The notes below the pieces were generated by a model. The model was not told the origin of the DNA and made no database searches. It was given only the letters and a program-made list of their open reading frames with translations. From CAVREM01 sp963728825 (lineage in GTDB: Bacteria > Acidobacteriota > Vicinamibacteria > Vicinamibacterales > CAVVIG01), in the NCBI GenBank assembly GCA_963728825.1, contig CAVSLA010000004.1:434001-498000 (forward strand): a stretch of 64,000 nucleotides of DNA, written 5' to 3'. The position numbers and the translations under genes are program-made. Position 1 is the first letter of the stretch; the number at the start of each line of letters is the position of its first letter. Positions 43,233 to 52,652 of the stretch are shown piece by piece.

Positions 43233-44588
43233 ATGTCTGCCCATAACCGGGTTATCTGGTCCGAGGGGCTGTTCCTGCAGCCGCAGCACTTTCAACAGCA
43301 GGAACGGTACTTCGAGCGCTACATCGAAACGCGTTGCCAGCCGCTCATCGCGCACAGCTGGGGCTTCACCGAGATCGAGTTCGAACGGGATCTCCTGAGC
43401 ATCGGCAAGCTCGGTCTGCGGCGCGCCGCAGGGGTGTTCCCGGATGGCACGCCATTCCGGATGCCGGAGGACGAGCCGCTGCCGCCGCCCATCGACATCG
43501 GCGCGGACGTGCGCGATCAGATTCTCTATCTGGCCCTGCCGCTGCGCCGCACCGGGGAGCAGGACATCGCGCGCGGCAACGGCGCCGACGATCTGGCCCG
43601 CCACGACATCCGCGAGCTGCAGGCGCGCAACGCCGCCTCGAGCTCAGGCGATCCGGCGGTGCTGGAGGTCGGCGCGCTGCGCACGCGGCTGATGCTCGCG
43701 AGCGACGCCACCCAGGCTTACGCGTGTGTGCCGCTCGCGCACATCGTCGAGAGCCGCGCGAACAAGCAGGTCGTGCTCGACGACAACTTCATTCCGACGG
43801 TGTTGCACGTACGGGCCGCGAATCGGCTCGCCACGTTGACGACCGAGCTGCTCGGCCTCTTCCATCAGCGCGGCGAAGCGCTGGGCAGCCGGGTCGCCGC
43901 CACCGGACGCGGCGCCGCCGCCGAGTTCGCCGATTTTCTGATGCTGCTCGCGATCAATCGCTACGAACCGCTGCTGTCGCACTTCGCCGACTCCGGCGGG
44001 TTGCACCCCGAGGAGCTGTATCGCCTGTGCGCGTCAGCGGCGGGCGAGCTGACCACCTTCACCACCGCGTCGAAGCGCCCGCCCAAGTTCGCCGAATATC
44101 GACACGATCGTCTGCGCGAGTCGTTCGACCCGGTCATCGCCTCGCTGCGCGAGTCGCTGAGCAAGGTGCTCACCCAGACCGCGATTTCCATTCCGCTCGA
44201 AGCACGCCGGTTCGGCATCAGCGTCGCCATCGTTGCCGATCGCGGTCTGTTCAGCAGCGCCGTCTTCATCCTCGCGGCCCGGGCCGACGTGCCGGCCGAG
44301 GAGCTGCGCCGCCGTTTCCCAAGCCAGCTCCGAATCGGCCCGGCCGAAAAGATCAGCGACCTCGTTCGATCGGGCCTCCGCGGCGTTCCGGTACACCCGG
44401 TGCCAGTGGCGCCGAGACAGATCCCGTATCACGCCGGCTTTGCCTACTTCGAGCTCGATCAGACCGACGAACTCTGGGAACAGTTGAAGAACTCGGGGGG
44501 AGTGGCGATGCACGTGGCCGGCGAATTCCCCGGGCTCGCCATGGAATTCTGGGCGATCCGCAGCGATGTGAGCCCTGTCCGTGCCTGA
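43233..44588 (+). CDS. tssK: T6SS baseplate subunit TssK
   Basis: 451 residues, the normal size for TssK (ImpJ/VasE). The opening HNRVIWSEGLFLQPQHFQQQ is the conserved N-terminal shell-domain signature; YEPLLSHFADSGGLHPEELY and the C-terminal AMEFWAIRSD also fit. TssK trimers join the TssF/G wedge of the cytoplasmic baseplate to the TssL/M membrane complex. The stop overlaps the tssL GTG by 8 nt. Confidence 0.95.
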   Translation: MSAHNRVIWSEGLFLQPQHFQQQERYFERYIETRCQPLIAHSWGFTEIEFERDLLSIGKLGLRRAAGVFPDGTPFRMPEDEPLPPPIDIGADVRDQILYLALPLRRTGEQDIARGNGADDLARHDIRELQARNAASSSGDPAVLEVGALRTRLMLASDATQAYACVPLAHIVESRANKQVVLDDNFIPTVLHVRAANRLATLTTELLGLFHQRGEALGSRVAATGRGAAAEFADFLMLLAINRYEPLLSHFADSGGLHPEELYRLCASAAGELTTFTTASKRPPKFAEYRHDRLRESFDPVIASLRESLSKVLTQTAISIPLEARRFGISVAIVADRGLFSSAVFILAARADVPAEELRRRFPSQLRIGPAEKISDLVRSGLRGVPVHPVPVAPRQIPYHAGFAYFELDQTDELWEQLKNSGGVAMHVAGEFPGLAMEFWAIRSDVSPVRA

Positions 44589-45894
44589 GAACGACGATCC
44601 GTTCGCCTCTCCGGACTCGACGATGCTCCGGCCGCGGCCGGGTGGGGGCAGGCGTGGCTCCCCCGACACGACGCGGATGCGGCAGGCGGCGCCTTATGTC
44701 GCCGACGTCGAGACGCTGTCGGCGTCGACCCGGGCCAACCTCGGCGTCGGCCTCAATCCGCTGGTGCAGGCCGCCAGTCCGCTGCTGCTGCTCGCCGGAC
44801 AGGTGCGCGGCTCGATGTCGCCGATGGACGTCACCGGTCTGCGTCGCTACAGCGTCGACGAGATCCGCCTGTTCGAAGAGCGCGCCCGCGAGTCGGGCGT
44901 CAAGAACGAGATTGCGCTGGCGGCGCGCTATGCGATCTGTGCCAGCCTCGACGAGGCGGTCCTCTCGACGCCGTGGGGGTCGCAGAGCGAGTGGGCCCAG
45001 CACCCGCTGCTGGTCGCGTTCCATCGCGAGGCCTGGGGCGGTGAGAAGTTCTTCGAGATGCTCGATCGGATCTCCGGCGATCCGGCGACCTACATCGATC
45101 TGATGGAGCTGCAGTACCTCAACCTCGCGTTCGGCTTTGCCGGCAAGTTTCAGATGATGGAGCGCGGTCAGGAGCGCCTCGCCGACGTGCGGCAGGATCT
45201 GTACCGCCGGATCCGCTCCTACCGCGGCTCTGGAGAAGGCGAGCTCTCGCTGCGCTGGCAGGGGCTCGAGGATCGTCGCAACCGCCTGATTCGCTACGTC
45301 CCGTGGTGGGTGGTCGGGGCGGCGGCGCTGGCGGTTCTCGCCGTGACGTTTACGGCGTACTACGCGATGCTCCGCAACCGCGCCGAGCCGATTCAAGCGG
45401 AGCTGGCGACGGTCGGCCTCGAGGAGTTTTCGCTGCCGCCCGCGCCGGTCGTGGTCCAGGGACCGACGCTTCGACAGCTGCTGGCGCCGGAAGTCACGGC
45501 CGGATCGTTGAACGTCGAGGAGACCGGCAGTCGAACGTTGATCACGTTGCTCGGCGGCGACCTGTTCGGTTCGGGCAGCGCGGACGTCAACCCCGCTTTC
45601 GATGCGACGCTGCAGCGCGTCGCGGCCGCGTTGAACAAGGTGCCCGGCCGCGTGATGGTCTACGGTCACACCGACGATCAGCCGATCCGGTCTCTCAAGT
45701 TCCAGGACAACGTCCAGTTGTCTCGCGAGCGCGCCCAGGGGGTCGTGTCCGTGCTGCAGCGGACCATCGACAACCCGGCGCGTTTGCGATCGACCGGCGT
45801 CGGTTCGACGGAGCCGCGCTACAAGCCCGAATCCACGCCCGAGAACCGCGCGCGCAATCGCCGCGTGGAGATCGTGCACGTGCGGGGGACGTAA
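44581..45894 (+). CDS. tssL: T6SS membrane-complex protein TssL with C-terminal OmpA-like domain
   Basis: 437 residues. The DotU/IcmH cytoplasmic domain spans ~45-220 (NPLVQAASPLLLLAGQVR, AARYAICASLDEAVLSTPWG, FFEMLDRISGDPATYIDLME). The membrane helix WWVVGAAALAVLAVTFTAYY is near 245-265. An OmpA/MotB-type peptidoglycan-binding domain spans ~310-437 (VYGHTDDQPI, LSRERAQGVV, NRRVEIVHV). This is the extended TssL class that anchors itself to the cell wall without a separate TagL. The GTG start lies inside tssK. Confidence 0.95.
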   Translation: MPENDDPFASPDSTMLRPRPGGGRRGSPDTTRMRQAAPYVADVETLSASTRANLGVGLNPLVQAASPLLLLAGQVRGSMSPMDVTGLRRYSVDEIRLFEERARESGVKNEIALAARYAICASLDEAVLSTPWGSQSEWAQHPLLVAFHREAWGGEKFFEMLDRISGDPATYIDLMELQYLNLAFGFAGKFQMMERGQERLADVRQDLYRRIRSYRGSGEGELSLRWQGLEDRRNRLIRYVPWWVVGAAALAVLAVTFTAYYAMLRNRAEPIQAELATVGLEEFSLPPAPVVVQGPTLRQLLAPEVTAGSLNVEETGSRTLITLLGGDLFGSGSADVNPAFDATLQRVAAALNKVPGRVMVYGHTDDQPIRSLKFQDNVQLSRERAQGVVSVLQRTIDNPARLRSTGVGSTEPRYKPESTPENRARNRRVEIVHVRGT

Positions 45895-45897
45895 GCC

Positions 45898-48800
45898 ATG
45901 TTCGCCTTCCTGAAACGCACGTTCCTGATCATCCTCGGGTTCGTGCTGATTGCCGTCTTCATCTGGTACGCGGGGCCGTATTTCGCCTTCGGGACGTTCC
46001 ATCCGCTCGAGTCCGAGCTGGCGCGCCTGATTGCGATTGCCCTCGTCGTCGCCTTCTGGTTCCTGTCCGCGTTGTTCCGGAAACTGCGCGCCTACCGCGC
46101 CAGCGATCAGCTGCTCGCCGCCGTGGTGGCGCGCCCGAAGGCCGAACCGGCTCGCCCCTCGCCGGAAGCGGCGAAGCTGCGCGAGCGGTTCGAGGAGGCC
46201 GTGACCACGCTCAAAACGGAGCGTCGCACCGGCCACAGTCTCTACGACTTGCCATGGTATGTGATCATCGGCGCGCCCGGCTCCGGCAAGACCACGGCGC
46301 TGCTCAACTCCGGCTTGACGTTCCCGCTCGAGCAGCGCGTCGGCAAAGGCGCGCTGCGCGGCGTTGGCGGCACGCGGAACTGCGACTGGTGGTTTACCGA
46401 CGAAGCGGTCTTCCTCGACACGGCTGGCCGCTACACCACCCAGGATTCAGACGCATCGTCGGACAGCGCCGGCTGGGCCGAGTTCCTGGCGCTGCTCCGC
46501 AAGTATCGCGCGCGACGCCCCGTGAACGGGGTCATCCTGACCATCAACGCCCAGGACCTCATGGTCCAGGGCGACGCCGCTCGCGAGGCTCACGTCGAAG
46601 CGGCGCGGCGACGCCTGAACGAGCTCAATCGCGAGTTGCACATCCAGCTGCCAGTCTACCTGCTGGTCACCAAATGCGATCTGGTCGCCGGATTCACCGA
46701 GTACTTCGATGATTTGAGTCAGGACGGCCGTCGTCAGGTCTGGGGCGTCACCTTCCCGTACGAACAGACCCTGAACAACGAGGCACCGCATCTGTTCCCC
46801 GAGGAGTTCGACGCGCTGATGGCGCGGCTCAACGAGCGCGTGTTCACGCGCGTGGAGGACGTCCGTGACGTCCGGCGCCGCACCCGGATCTTCGCGTTTC
46901 CACAGCAGATGGCCGCGCTCCGCGACGCGCTGACGCAGTTCGTGAACGAAGTGTTCGCGGCCACCCGTTTCGATCAGCAGATTCTGCTGCGCGGTGTGTA
47001 TCTGACCAGCGGAACCCAGGACGGCACGCCGATCGATCGGTTGCTGGCCGGCATCGGACGCCGGTTTGGCGTCGCCCCGGAAGCGATGGCGCCGGCGTCG
47101 GGGCAGGGCAAGGCCTATTTCGTCGAACGTCTCCTCAAGGACGTCCTGATTGGCGAGTCGGGTCTCGCCGGTGTCAACCGGCGGCTCGAGGCACGGAAGG
47201 CGGCCGCGCAGTTGGGGTCGTACGCAGCCGTCGCGGCCGTCGCCGTCATCGGCGTCCTGCTGTGGACCGTCAGCTACACCCGCAATCGCTCGTTCCTCGA
47301 GCAGGCGGCGGTCGACGTCGCGGCGCTCAAAAAGCTGCCACCGGCTCCGCCCTCCGCGCCGCTCGAAGCCGTGCAACCGCGCCTCGACGCCCTGCAGGCG
47401 CTCGTGGACAGCGTCGATCAGCACCGGCAGGCGACGCAGTGGACGATGCGGTGGGGGCTGTATCAGGGTCGGACGATTGGCGACGCGGCCCGCGAGGCCT
47501 ACGTCCGCGAGCTCGACGGAACGCTGCTGCCGCGCGTCGCCGTTCGCATTCAGAACCGGCTGGTCGAGTACAAGCGCAGTCCGGAAGAACTGTACCTGTA
47601 CCTGAAGGCTTACCTGATGCTCGGCGATTCCCAGCATCTCGACAAAGAGCACCTGCAGGCGATGGCGGAGCTCGAGTGGAACAACCCGCGCGTCGCCTCG
47701 CCTGAAGCCGGCCGCGCGATGTCGGCGCATTTCCAGTGGCTCCTGAACTACGGAGACACGCTGCGGCCGCTCGCGCTCGATCAGCGGCTCATCGCGCAGG
47801 TGCGCAGCAGCATTCAGCAGGCGTCGGTGCCGCAGATCATCTACAGCGGCATCAAGAGCACGTACGCGGACGACCCGCGCAAGGTCGAGATTGCGTCGAG
47901 CACCGGTGTCGGCACCGAACGGGTCTTCAAACGTCGAAGCGGCGTCAGCCTCAAGGAACCACTGCCGGCGCTGTATGGAACTGCGGTGTTCAAGGAGATC
48001 ACGGGCAAAGGTCGGGCCGAGCTGATCAAGCAGCTCGAAGCCGATCGCTGGGTCTGGGGTGAAAACAGCGCGGCGCTGGCCGACCCGGGCCGGATCTCGC
48101 TCGAGGTCACGACCCTCTACGAACAGGACTACATCCGGGCCTGGGACGAGCTGCTGGACGATCTGCAGTTCGCGTCGTTTCCCACCGTGCAGGAAACCGC
48201 CGATGCGCTGCGCGTCCTGACGTCGGCGACCTCACCGCTGCGCGGCCTGGTGCGGGTGGTTCGCGACAACACCAACCTCGTCGAAGGTCCGAAAAGCACG
48301 GAGTCCGCGGGTGCGATTGCGGCGGCGCGCAAAAAGCTGTTCGGCAACGTCATCAAGCCGTTGCAGGAGGCGCTCGGCGCGCCGGCGGTCGCGCCGGGCG
48401 CGATCGTCACGGCTCACTTTCAACCGATCCACCAGCTGCTGGTCGGCGAGGACGGCAAACAGCAGATCGACGTCATCCTCGGGCTGCTCCGCGATATCGA
48501 GGCGCGGCTCAATACGATTGGTCCGGACCTGGGCGCCATCGCATCGGTCAAAGCATTGTCCGATCCGCAGTTGCGCGGTCTGCTGCAGCAGCTCCAGCAG
48601 CAGGCCAACGGTCTTCCGGACAATCTGCGGACGCTGGTGTGGGACATCGGATCGATCTCGCACTTGAGCGTCAATACCGGCGCCTTGAGAGAGATCATGG
48701 CGAGCTACGAGCAGAGTCTGCTGCCCGTCTGCCGGCAGCTCATCGCGAACCGGTATCCGTTTGCCGACAGCACGAATGACGTGCCGATCAACGACTTCGC

Positions 48801-49371
48801 CCGCGTCTTCGGCCACGACGGCGACTTCGACAAGTTCTTCGATCAGTACCTGACCGACCTGGTCGACGCGTCCGGCGAGACGTGGATGCTGCGCCCGGGC
48901 GCCGCGCCGGTGTCGAGAGCGCTGCTCGATCAGTTCGCGACCGCGCAGCTGATTCGCGAGATGTTTTTTCCCGCGGGTGCTGACCGGCCCCTGGTGAAAT
49001 TTTTCGTGACGATCGGCAGCCTGGATGCGACGTCGAGCCGGTTTGTCCTGCAGATCGACGGTCAGCTTGCCCAGGGACTTCCGGGGCGCTCGATCCGAAC
49101 GCCGCTCGACTGGCCGGGTAAAGCCGGCGCAGCCGTCGGGGCCTTCGAGGGAAGCTTCATCGCCGACACCGCGCTCAGCATTGCCGGTCCCTGGGCGTGG
49201 TTCCGTGCGATTGACCAGACCGCGCAGCCGCTGGGCGACACGGAGGGTCGTGTGGTGCTCCTCATCAAGAACCCATACCACCACGTCCAGGTCGAGGTCG
49301 ACGCGTCCAGCGTTCGCTTGAATCCGTTCGGCAACCGTGAGTGGAGAGAATTCCGCTGCGACGCGTCGTGA
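45898..49371 (+). CDS. tssM: T6SS membrane-complex protein TssM (IcmF)
   Basis: 1157 residues. Two N-terminal membrane helices (~8-28, ~43-60) precede a cytoplasmic NTPase-like domain with Walker A GAPGSGKTTALLNSG (125-139) and FLDTAGRYTTQ. A third helix is near 440 (AAVAAVAVIGVLLWTVSYT). The long periplasmic part ends with the TssM C-terminal beta domain (LNPFGNREWREF). TssM spans the envelope and binds TssL and normally TssJ. No tssJ is in this window. It begins 3 nt after tssL. Confidence 0.95.
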   Translation: MFAFLKRTFLIILGFVLIAVFIWYAGPYFAFGTFHPLESELARLIAIALVVAFWFLSALFRKLRAYRASDQLLAAVVARPKAEPARPSPEAAKLRERFEEAVTTLKTERRTGHSLYDLPWYVIIGAPGSGKTTALLNSGLTFPLEQRVGKGALRGVGGTRNCDWWFTDEAVFLDTAGRYTTQDSDASSDSAGWAEFLALLRKYRARRPVNGVILTINAQDLMVQGDAAREAHVEAARRRLNELNRELHIQLPVYLLVTKCDLVAGFTEYFDDLSQDGRRQVWGVTFPYEQTLNNEAPHLFPEEFDALMARLNERVFTRVEDVRDVRRRTRIFAFPQQMAALRDALTQFVNEVFAATRFDQQILLRGVYLTSGTQDGTPIDRLLAGIGRRFGVAPEAMAPASGQGKAYFVERLLKDVLIGESGLAGVNRRLEARKAAAQLGSYAAVAAVAVIGVLLWTVSYTRNRSFLEQAAVDVAALKKLPPAPPSAPLEAVQPRLDALQALVDSVDQHRQATQWTMRWGLYQGRTIGDAAREAYVRELDGTLLPRVAVRIQNRLVEYKRSPEELYLYLKAYLMLGDSQHLDKEHLQAMAELEWNNPRVASPEAGRAMSAHFQWLLNYGDTLRPLALDQRLIAQVRSSIQQASVPQIIYSGIKSTYADDPRKVEIASSTGVGTERVFKRRSGVSLKEPLPALYGTAVFKEITGKGRAELIKQLEADRWVWGENSAALADPGRISLEVTTLYEQDYIRAWDELLDDLQFASFPTVQETADALRVLTSATSPLRGLVRVVRDNTNLVEGPKSTESAGAIAAARKKLFGNVIKPLQEALGAPAVAPGAIVTAHFQPIHQLLVGEDGKQQIDVILGLLRDIEARLNTIGPDLGAIASVKALSDPQLRGLLQQLQQQANGLPDNLRTLVWDIGSISHLSVNTGALREIMASYEQSLLPVCRQLIANRYPFADSTNDVPINDFARVFGHDGDFDKFFDQYLTDLVDASGETWMLRPGAAPVSRALLDQFATAQLIREMFFPAGADRPLVKFFVTIGSLDATSSRFVLQIDGQLAQGLPGRSIRTPLDWPGKAGAAVGAFEGSFIADTALSIAGPWAWFRAIDQTAQPLGDTEGRVVLLIKNPYHHVQVEVDASSVRLNPFGNREWREFRCDAS

Positions 49372-49413
49372 CGAACCGGGCGGCCCGTTAGCCGCCAAGG
49401 CTGTGAAGGACCC

Positions 49414-50886
49414 ATGGACGTAGGGCTGTACGGCAAGCTGCCGAGCCACGGCGACTTCCTCCGCCGGCGCGTGTCGGACGAATTCGTGGACGCGTGGGAC
49501 GCCTGGCTGCGCGAGTGTCTCGCCGCGAGCCGCTCGGCGCTCGGCGAACGTTGGCTGGATGTCTACCTCACCAGCCCCGCCTGGCGGTTCGTATGCGGGC
49601 CCGGCGCATGTGGCCCGGAACCGGTTCTCGGACTGATGGCGCCGAGCGTCGATCGGGTCGGGCGGTACTTTCCGCTCACCCTGGTCTCCGAGTTGCCTCC
49701 CTATGTGAGTCTGCTCGCGGCAGTCACGCGGACCGAGGCGTTCTTCGACGTCGCCGAGCAGCTGGTCATCGAGACGCTTGCGGCGGATCACATCGACTTC
49801 GATCGATTCGACGAGCGGGTCGTCAGGCTGCGCGAGCCGCTCGGGGCGGTCAGCGTTCCGCCCAGCGTGCTGATCGGAGCTGACGCGGTGCGGCTGTTCA
49901 AGGACGCCGGGCAGACCTGGCAGATGCCGATCGGGTCGTCCCAGCAGCTGGCGTCCCTGTTCGAGCAACTCCTGTCGCTGCAGTTGTCGTCCGTTTACGA
50001 TCCGCTGGTGTTGTGGTGGACCGAAGGATCGGCGCTCGTCGATCCACGCTGCCTGATCACGAGGGGGCTGCCGCAGCCGGATACCTTCGCGGCGCTCCTC
50101 GACGGCTCGTGGACGGAGCACCGCTGGCGGTCGATCCCGACGCAGGTCGAGCCGGAACCGACGTTGAGCGGCGCGCTGCTCGAAGATGCGAGCGGGCTGC
50201 GCTTTCGCTCGGCGGCCGCCACCGACGTCGGCCGGGCGCGCGGCAACAACGAAGATGGCTTCGTCGACCGCCCCGAGGTCGGTGTCTGGGCGGTGGCCGA
50301 CGGTCTGGGTGGGCACAGCGACGGCGAAGTCGCGAGCCGAATGGTGTGCGATGCGCTCGCCGACTTCCAGCCGGATGGCAGCTTCGATGGCACCATCGAA
50401 TGCGTCCAGACCAAGATGCGCGAGGTGAACGATCACCTGCTGCGCACGGCTGCGCGGGAGGTCCTCCCGAACGGCAGCGGGAGCACCGTCGTGATGCTCG
50501 TTGCACGGGGATTGCGGGCGGCCGTGCTCTGGGCAGGCGACAGCCGCGCCTATCGCTGGCGCTCAGGCCGGCTGCAGCGGTTGAGCCGGGATCACAGCCT
50601 CGCCAACGAGATGGCCGGCCCGGTCGCCGAATCGATGGCCAACATCGTCACCCGGGCCGTCGGCCTGGATCCCAACCTAAGTCTTGACCTGTATAGAGAT
50701 ACCGTCCAGCCTCGCGACCGCTTCCTGCTGTGTTCGGATGGACTGACCAAAGTGGTCTCCGAAGAGGAGATTACAGAATGGATGGCCAAGGACGATCCGC
50801 AGGTTGCGGTCGACGGGCTGATTCGTACCACCCTTGATGCCGGCGCACCGGACAACGTAACCGTTTTGGTCGTCGAGGCTTATTGA
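49414..50886 (+). CDS. tagF-pppA: T6SS TagF-PppA fusion (TagF domain + PP2C phosphatase)
   Basis: 490 residues. Residues 1-~200 are TagF (VGLYGKLPSHGDFLRRRVS, LMAPSVDRVGRYFPLTLVSE). Residues ~262-490 are a PP2C phosphatase with DVGRARGNNEDGF, AVADGLGGHSDGE, LWAGDSRAYRW, LCSDGLTKV and APDNVTVLV; the metal-binding Asps are present. In Pseudomonas HSI-I, TagF and PppA are separate repressors, PppA reversing the PpkA phosphorylation that the FHA protein reads. The fusion is known from some T6SS clusters. No ppkA is in this window, so the opposing kinase must lie elsewhere. Confidence 0.95.
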   Translation: MDVGLYGKLPSHGDFLRRRVSDEFVDAWDAWLRECLAASRSALGERWLDVYLTSPAWRFVCGPGACGPEPVLGLMAPSVDRVGRYFPLTLVSELPPYVSLLAAVTRTEAFFDVAEQLVIETLAADHIDFDRFDERVVRLREPLGAVSVPPSVLIGADAVRLFKDAGQTWQMPIGSSQQLASLFEQLLSLQLSSVYDPLVLWWTEGSALVDPRCLITRGLPQPDTFAALLDGSWTEHRWRSIPTQVEPEPTLSGALLEDASGLRFRSAAATDVGRARGNNEDGFVDRPEVGVWAVADGLGGHSDGEVASRMVCDALADFQPDGSFDGTIECVQTKMREVNDHLLRTAAREVLPNGSGSTVVMLVARGLRAAVLWAGDSRAYRWRSGRLQRLSRDHSLANEMAGPVAESMANIVTRAVGLDPNLSLDLYRDTVQPRDRFLLCSDGLTKVVSEEEITEWMAKDDPQVAVDGLIRTTLDAGAPDNVTVLVVEAY

Positions 50887-51042
50887 GCCGACACGGTTAG
50901 GGCGCTGGACTTTTCGAGTAGAATTGCGGCTCGCCTCACACCGATCGCAGACGTGGCAACCAGGACCGAGTCGGAGCGCGTGCTTTCAGGCGCTCATGTC
51001 CCTCACCCGTTTGTTCGATGAGAAGGTGGAGCGGGTCCGGGT

Positions 51043-52080
51043 ATGAGTGCTGGGGTCTTAGATCAGGCGCTGATCGATCCGATTACGGCTGAACAGCCGT
51101 GCGGGGAAAATCTGGAAGACTCGCCGATGCTCGCGGCTCTTGAAGGAGTCCGTCTGTTCGGCCAATCGCGATCTCCGGAAGCTCCGCCCGACCCCGACGA
51201 GACCGAGAAAGAGAAGGGTCGTGAGAAGCCGCCGCCCGAATGGGGGCAGATCAAGGCAAATGCTTACGAAGCGCTCGCCCGGAGCAAGGACCTTCGCGTG
51301 CTGACCCACCTCGGCGCGGCGCTGCTCCGCACCGACGGTCTGCCGGCTTTTATCGAGACGCTCGGCGTCGCGTCCACGTGGCTCGAGGCCTACTGGTCTG
51401 GTGTCTATCCCCTCACCGACGAAGACTGCATCGCGCGGCGCAATACGTTGAACTGCTTTGCCGATCCGATGGCGGTCGTGGACCGGGTCTGGCGGACCCC
51501 GCTCGTCGCCAGCCGGATGCACGGTCGATTCAGCCTGCGCGACATCGATCTCGCTTCGGGACACGTCCCGGTCGGGGCCAATGACACCAAGCCGGACGAA
51601 GGACCGATTCAGGCGGCGTTTGCCGAGATGCCGCTCGAGGAGCTGGCGGCCCTGGAAGGCAGCGTCAGTAACGGGATCACCTCGCTGAACACCATAGATG
51701 CGAAGATGCGCAGCGAAGGCGGCCCCGAGGTGGTGCCGGACTTCGACATCCTGACGGGTCACCTGGTCAGGATGAAACGCGTCCTGCGCGGCCACCTCGA
51801 CGCGCGAACCGGGGTTGGAGGATCGGCCGACGCCGGGACCGGCGCGGTCGGTGAAGGTGCGTACATCGGCGGGGTGATCAAATCGCGGCAGGATGCGATC
51901 CGCGCCCTCGACTCGGTCGCCGATTTCTTCCGGCGCAACGAGCCGTCGAGTCCGATTCCGTTGCTGGTCGAGCGTGCGAAACGTCTGGTCTCCAAGGACT
52001 TTCTGGAAGTGCTCGCCGACATCGCCCCCGACGCGCTCTCGGTCGCGCGGGCGGCGGGCGGGTTGAAGCAGGGCGAATAG
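51043..52080 (+). CDS. tssA: T6SS protein TssA (ImpA)
   Basis: 345 residues. The ImpA N-terminal domain is clear: LIDPITAEQPCGENLEDSPM, PPPEWGQIKANAYEALARSK, DLRVLTHLGAALLRTDGLPA and TWLEAYWSGVYPLTDED. The C-terminal part is of the shorter type (RDAIRALDSVADFFRRNEPS, then PLLVERAKRLVSKDFLEVL), like caps that coordinate tail growth. TssA links baseplate and sheath/tube polymerisation. A 156-bp gap before the gene could hold a promoter, but I see no clear boxes. Confidence 0.92.
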   Translation: MSAGVLDQALIDPITAEQPCGENLEDSPMLAALEGVRLFGQSRSPEAPPDPDETEKEKGREKPPPEWGQIKANAYEALARSKDLRVLTHLGAALLRTDGLPAFIETLGVASTWLEAYWSGVYPLTDEDCIARRNTLNCFADPMAVVDRVWRTPLVASRMHGRFSLRDIDLASGHVPVGANDTKPDEGPIQAAFAEMPLEELAALEGSVSNGITSLNTIDAKMRSEGGPEVVPDFDILTGHLVRMKRVLRGHLDARTGVGGSADAGTGAVGEGAYIGGVIKSRQDAIRALDSVADFFRRNEPSSPIPLLVERAKRLVSKDFLEVLADIAPDALSVARAAGGLKQGE

Positions 52081-52108
52081 ACACCGGGTCCGATTCTCGG
52101 GGAGGTGT

Positions 52109-52624
52109 ATGGTGGCGAAGGCGAGCAGTCAGAAATTCATCGCACGAAATCGCGCGCCGCGCGTGCAGATCGAATACGACGTCGAGCTGTACGGCGCGGA
52201 GAAGAAGATTCAGCTGCCGTTCGTGATGGGCGTGCTGGCCGACTTGTCCGGCAAGCCGGCCGAACCGCTGGCCCCGGTCGCCGACCGGAAGTTCCTCGAA
52301 ATCGACGTCGACAACTTCGACAGCCGGATGAAAGCGCTCAAGCCGCGCGTCGCCTTCCAGGTGCCGAACACGCTGACCGGCGAAGGCAATCTGAACGTCG
52401 AGCTGACCTTCGACAGCATGGAGGAGTTCTCGCCGGCCGCGGTCGCCCGCAAGGTCGACGCGCTCAGCAAACTCCTCGAGGCGCGGCAGCAACTGGCCAA
52501 CTTGATTACCTACATGGACGGGAAGAGCGGGGCGGAAGATCTGGTGAGCAAACTCCTGCAGGATCCGGCACTGTTGCAGACGCTCGCCACCACCAAGAAT
52601 CCGCAGGACGAGCCCTCCTCCTGA
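52109..52624 (+). CDS. tssB: T6SS contractile sheath small subunit TssB (VipA)
   Basis: 171 residues, ATG with GGGGAGG upstream. Contains the VipA signatures KFIARNRAPRVQIEYDVELY, PFVMGVLADLSGKP, FLEIDVDNFDSRMKALKPRV and EFSPAAVARKVDALSKLLEA. It interlocks with TssC to build the contractile sheath around the Hcp tube. tssC follows after 28 bp. Confidence 0.96.
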   Translation: MVAKASSQKFIARNRAPRVQIEYDVELYGAEKKIQLPFVMGVLADLSGKPAEPLAPVADRKFLEIDVDNFDSRMKALKPRVAFQVPNTLTGEGNLNVELTFDSMEEFSPAAVARKVDALSKLLEARQQLANLITYMDGKSGAEDLVSKLLQDPALLQTLATTKNPQDEPSS

Positions 52625-52652
52625 TCGGTGACCAGCGACCGGAGAACAGTTT

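Noticed and set aside
44353..46236. Long minus-strand ORFs inside the T6SS cluster (also 46447-47730 and 48232-50436)
   Set aside because: All lie opposite tssL, tssM and tagF-pppA, whose sequences are conserved T6SS families. The antisense frames are open only because of codon bias.
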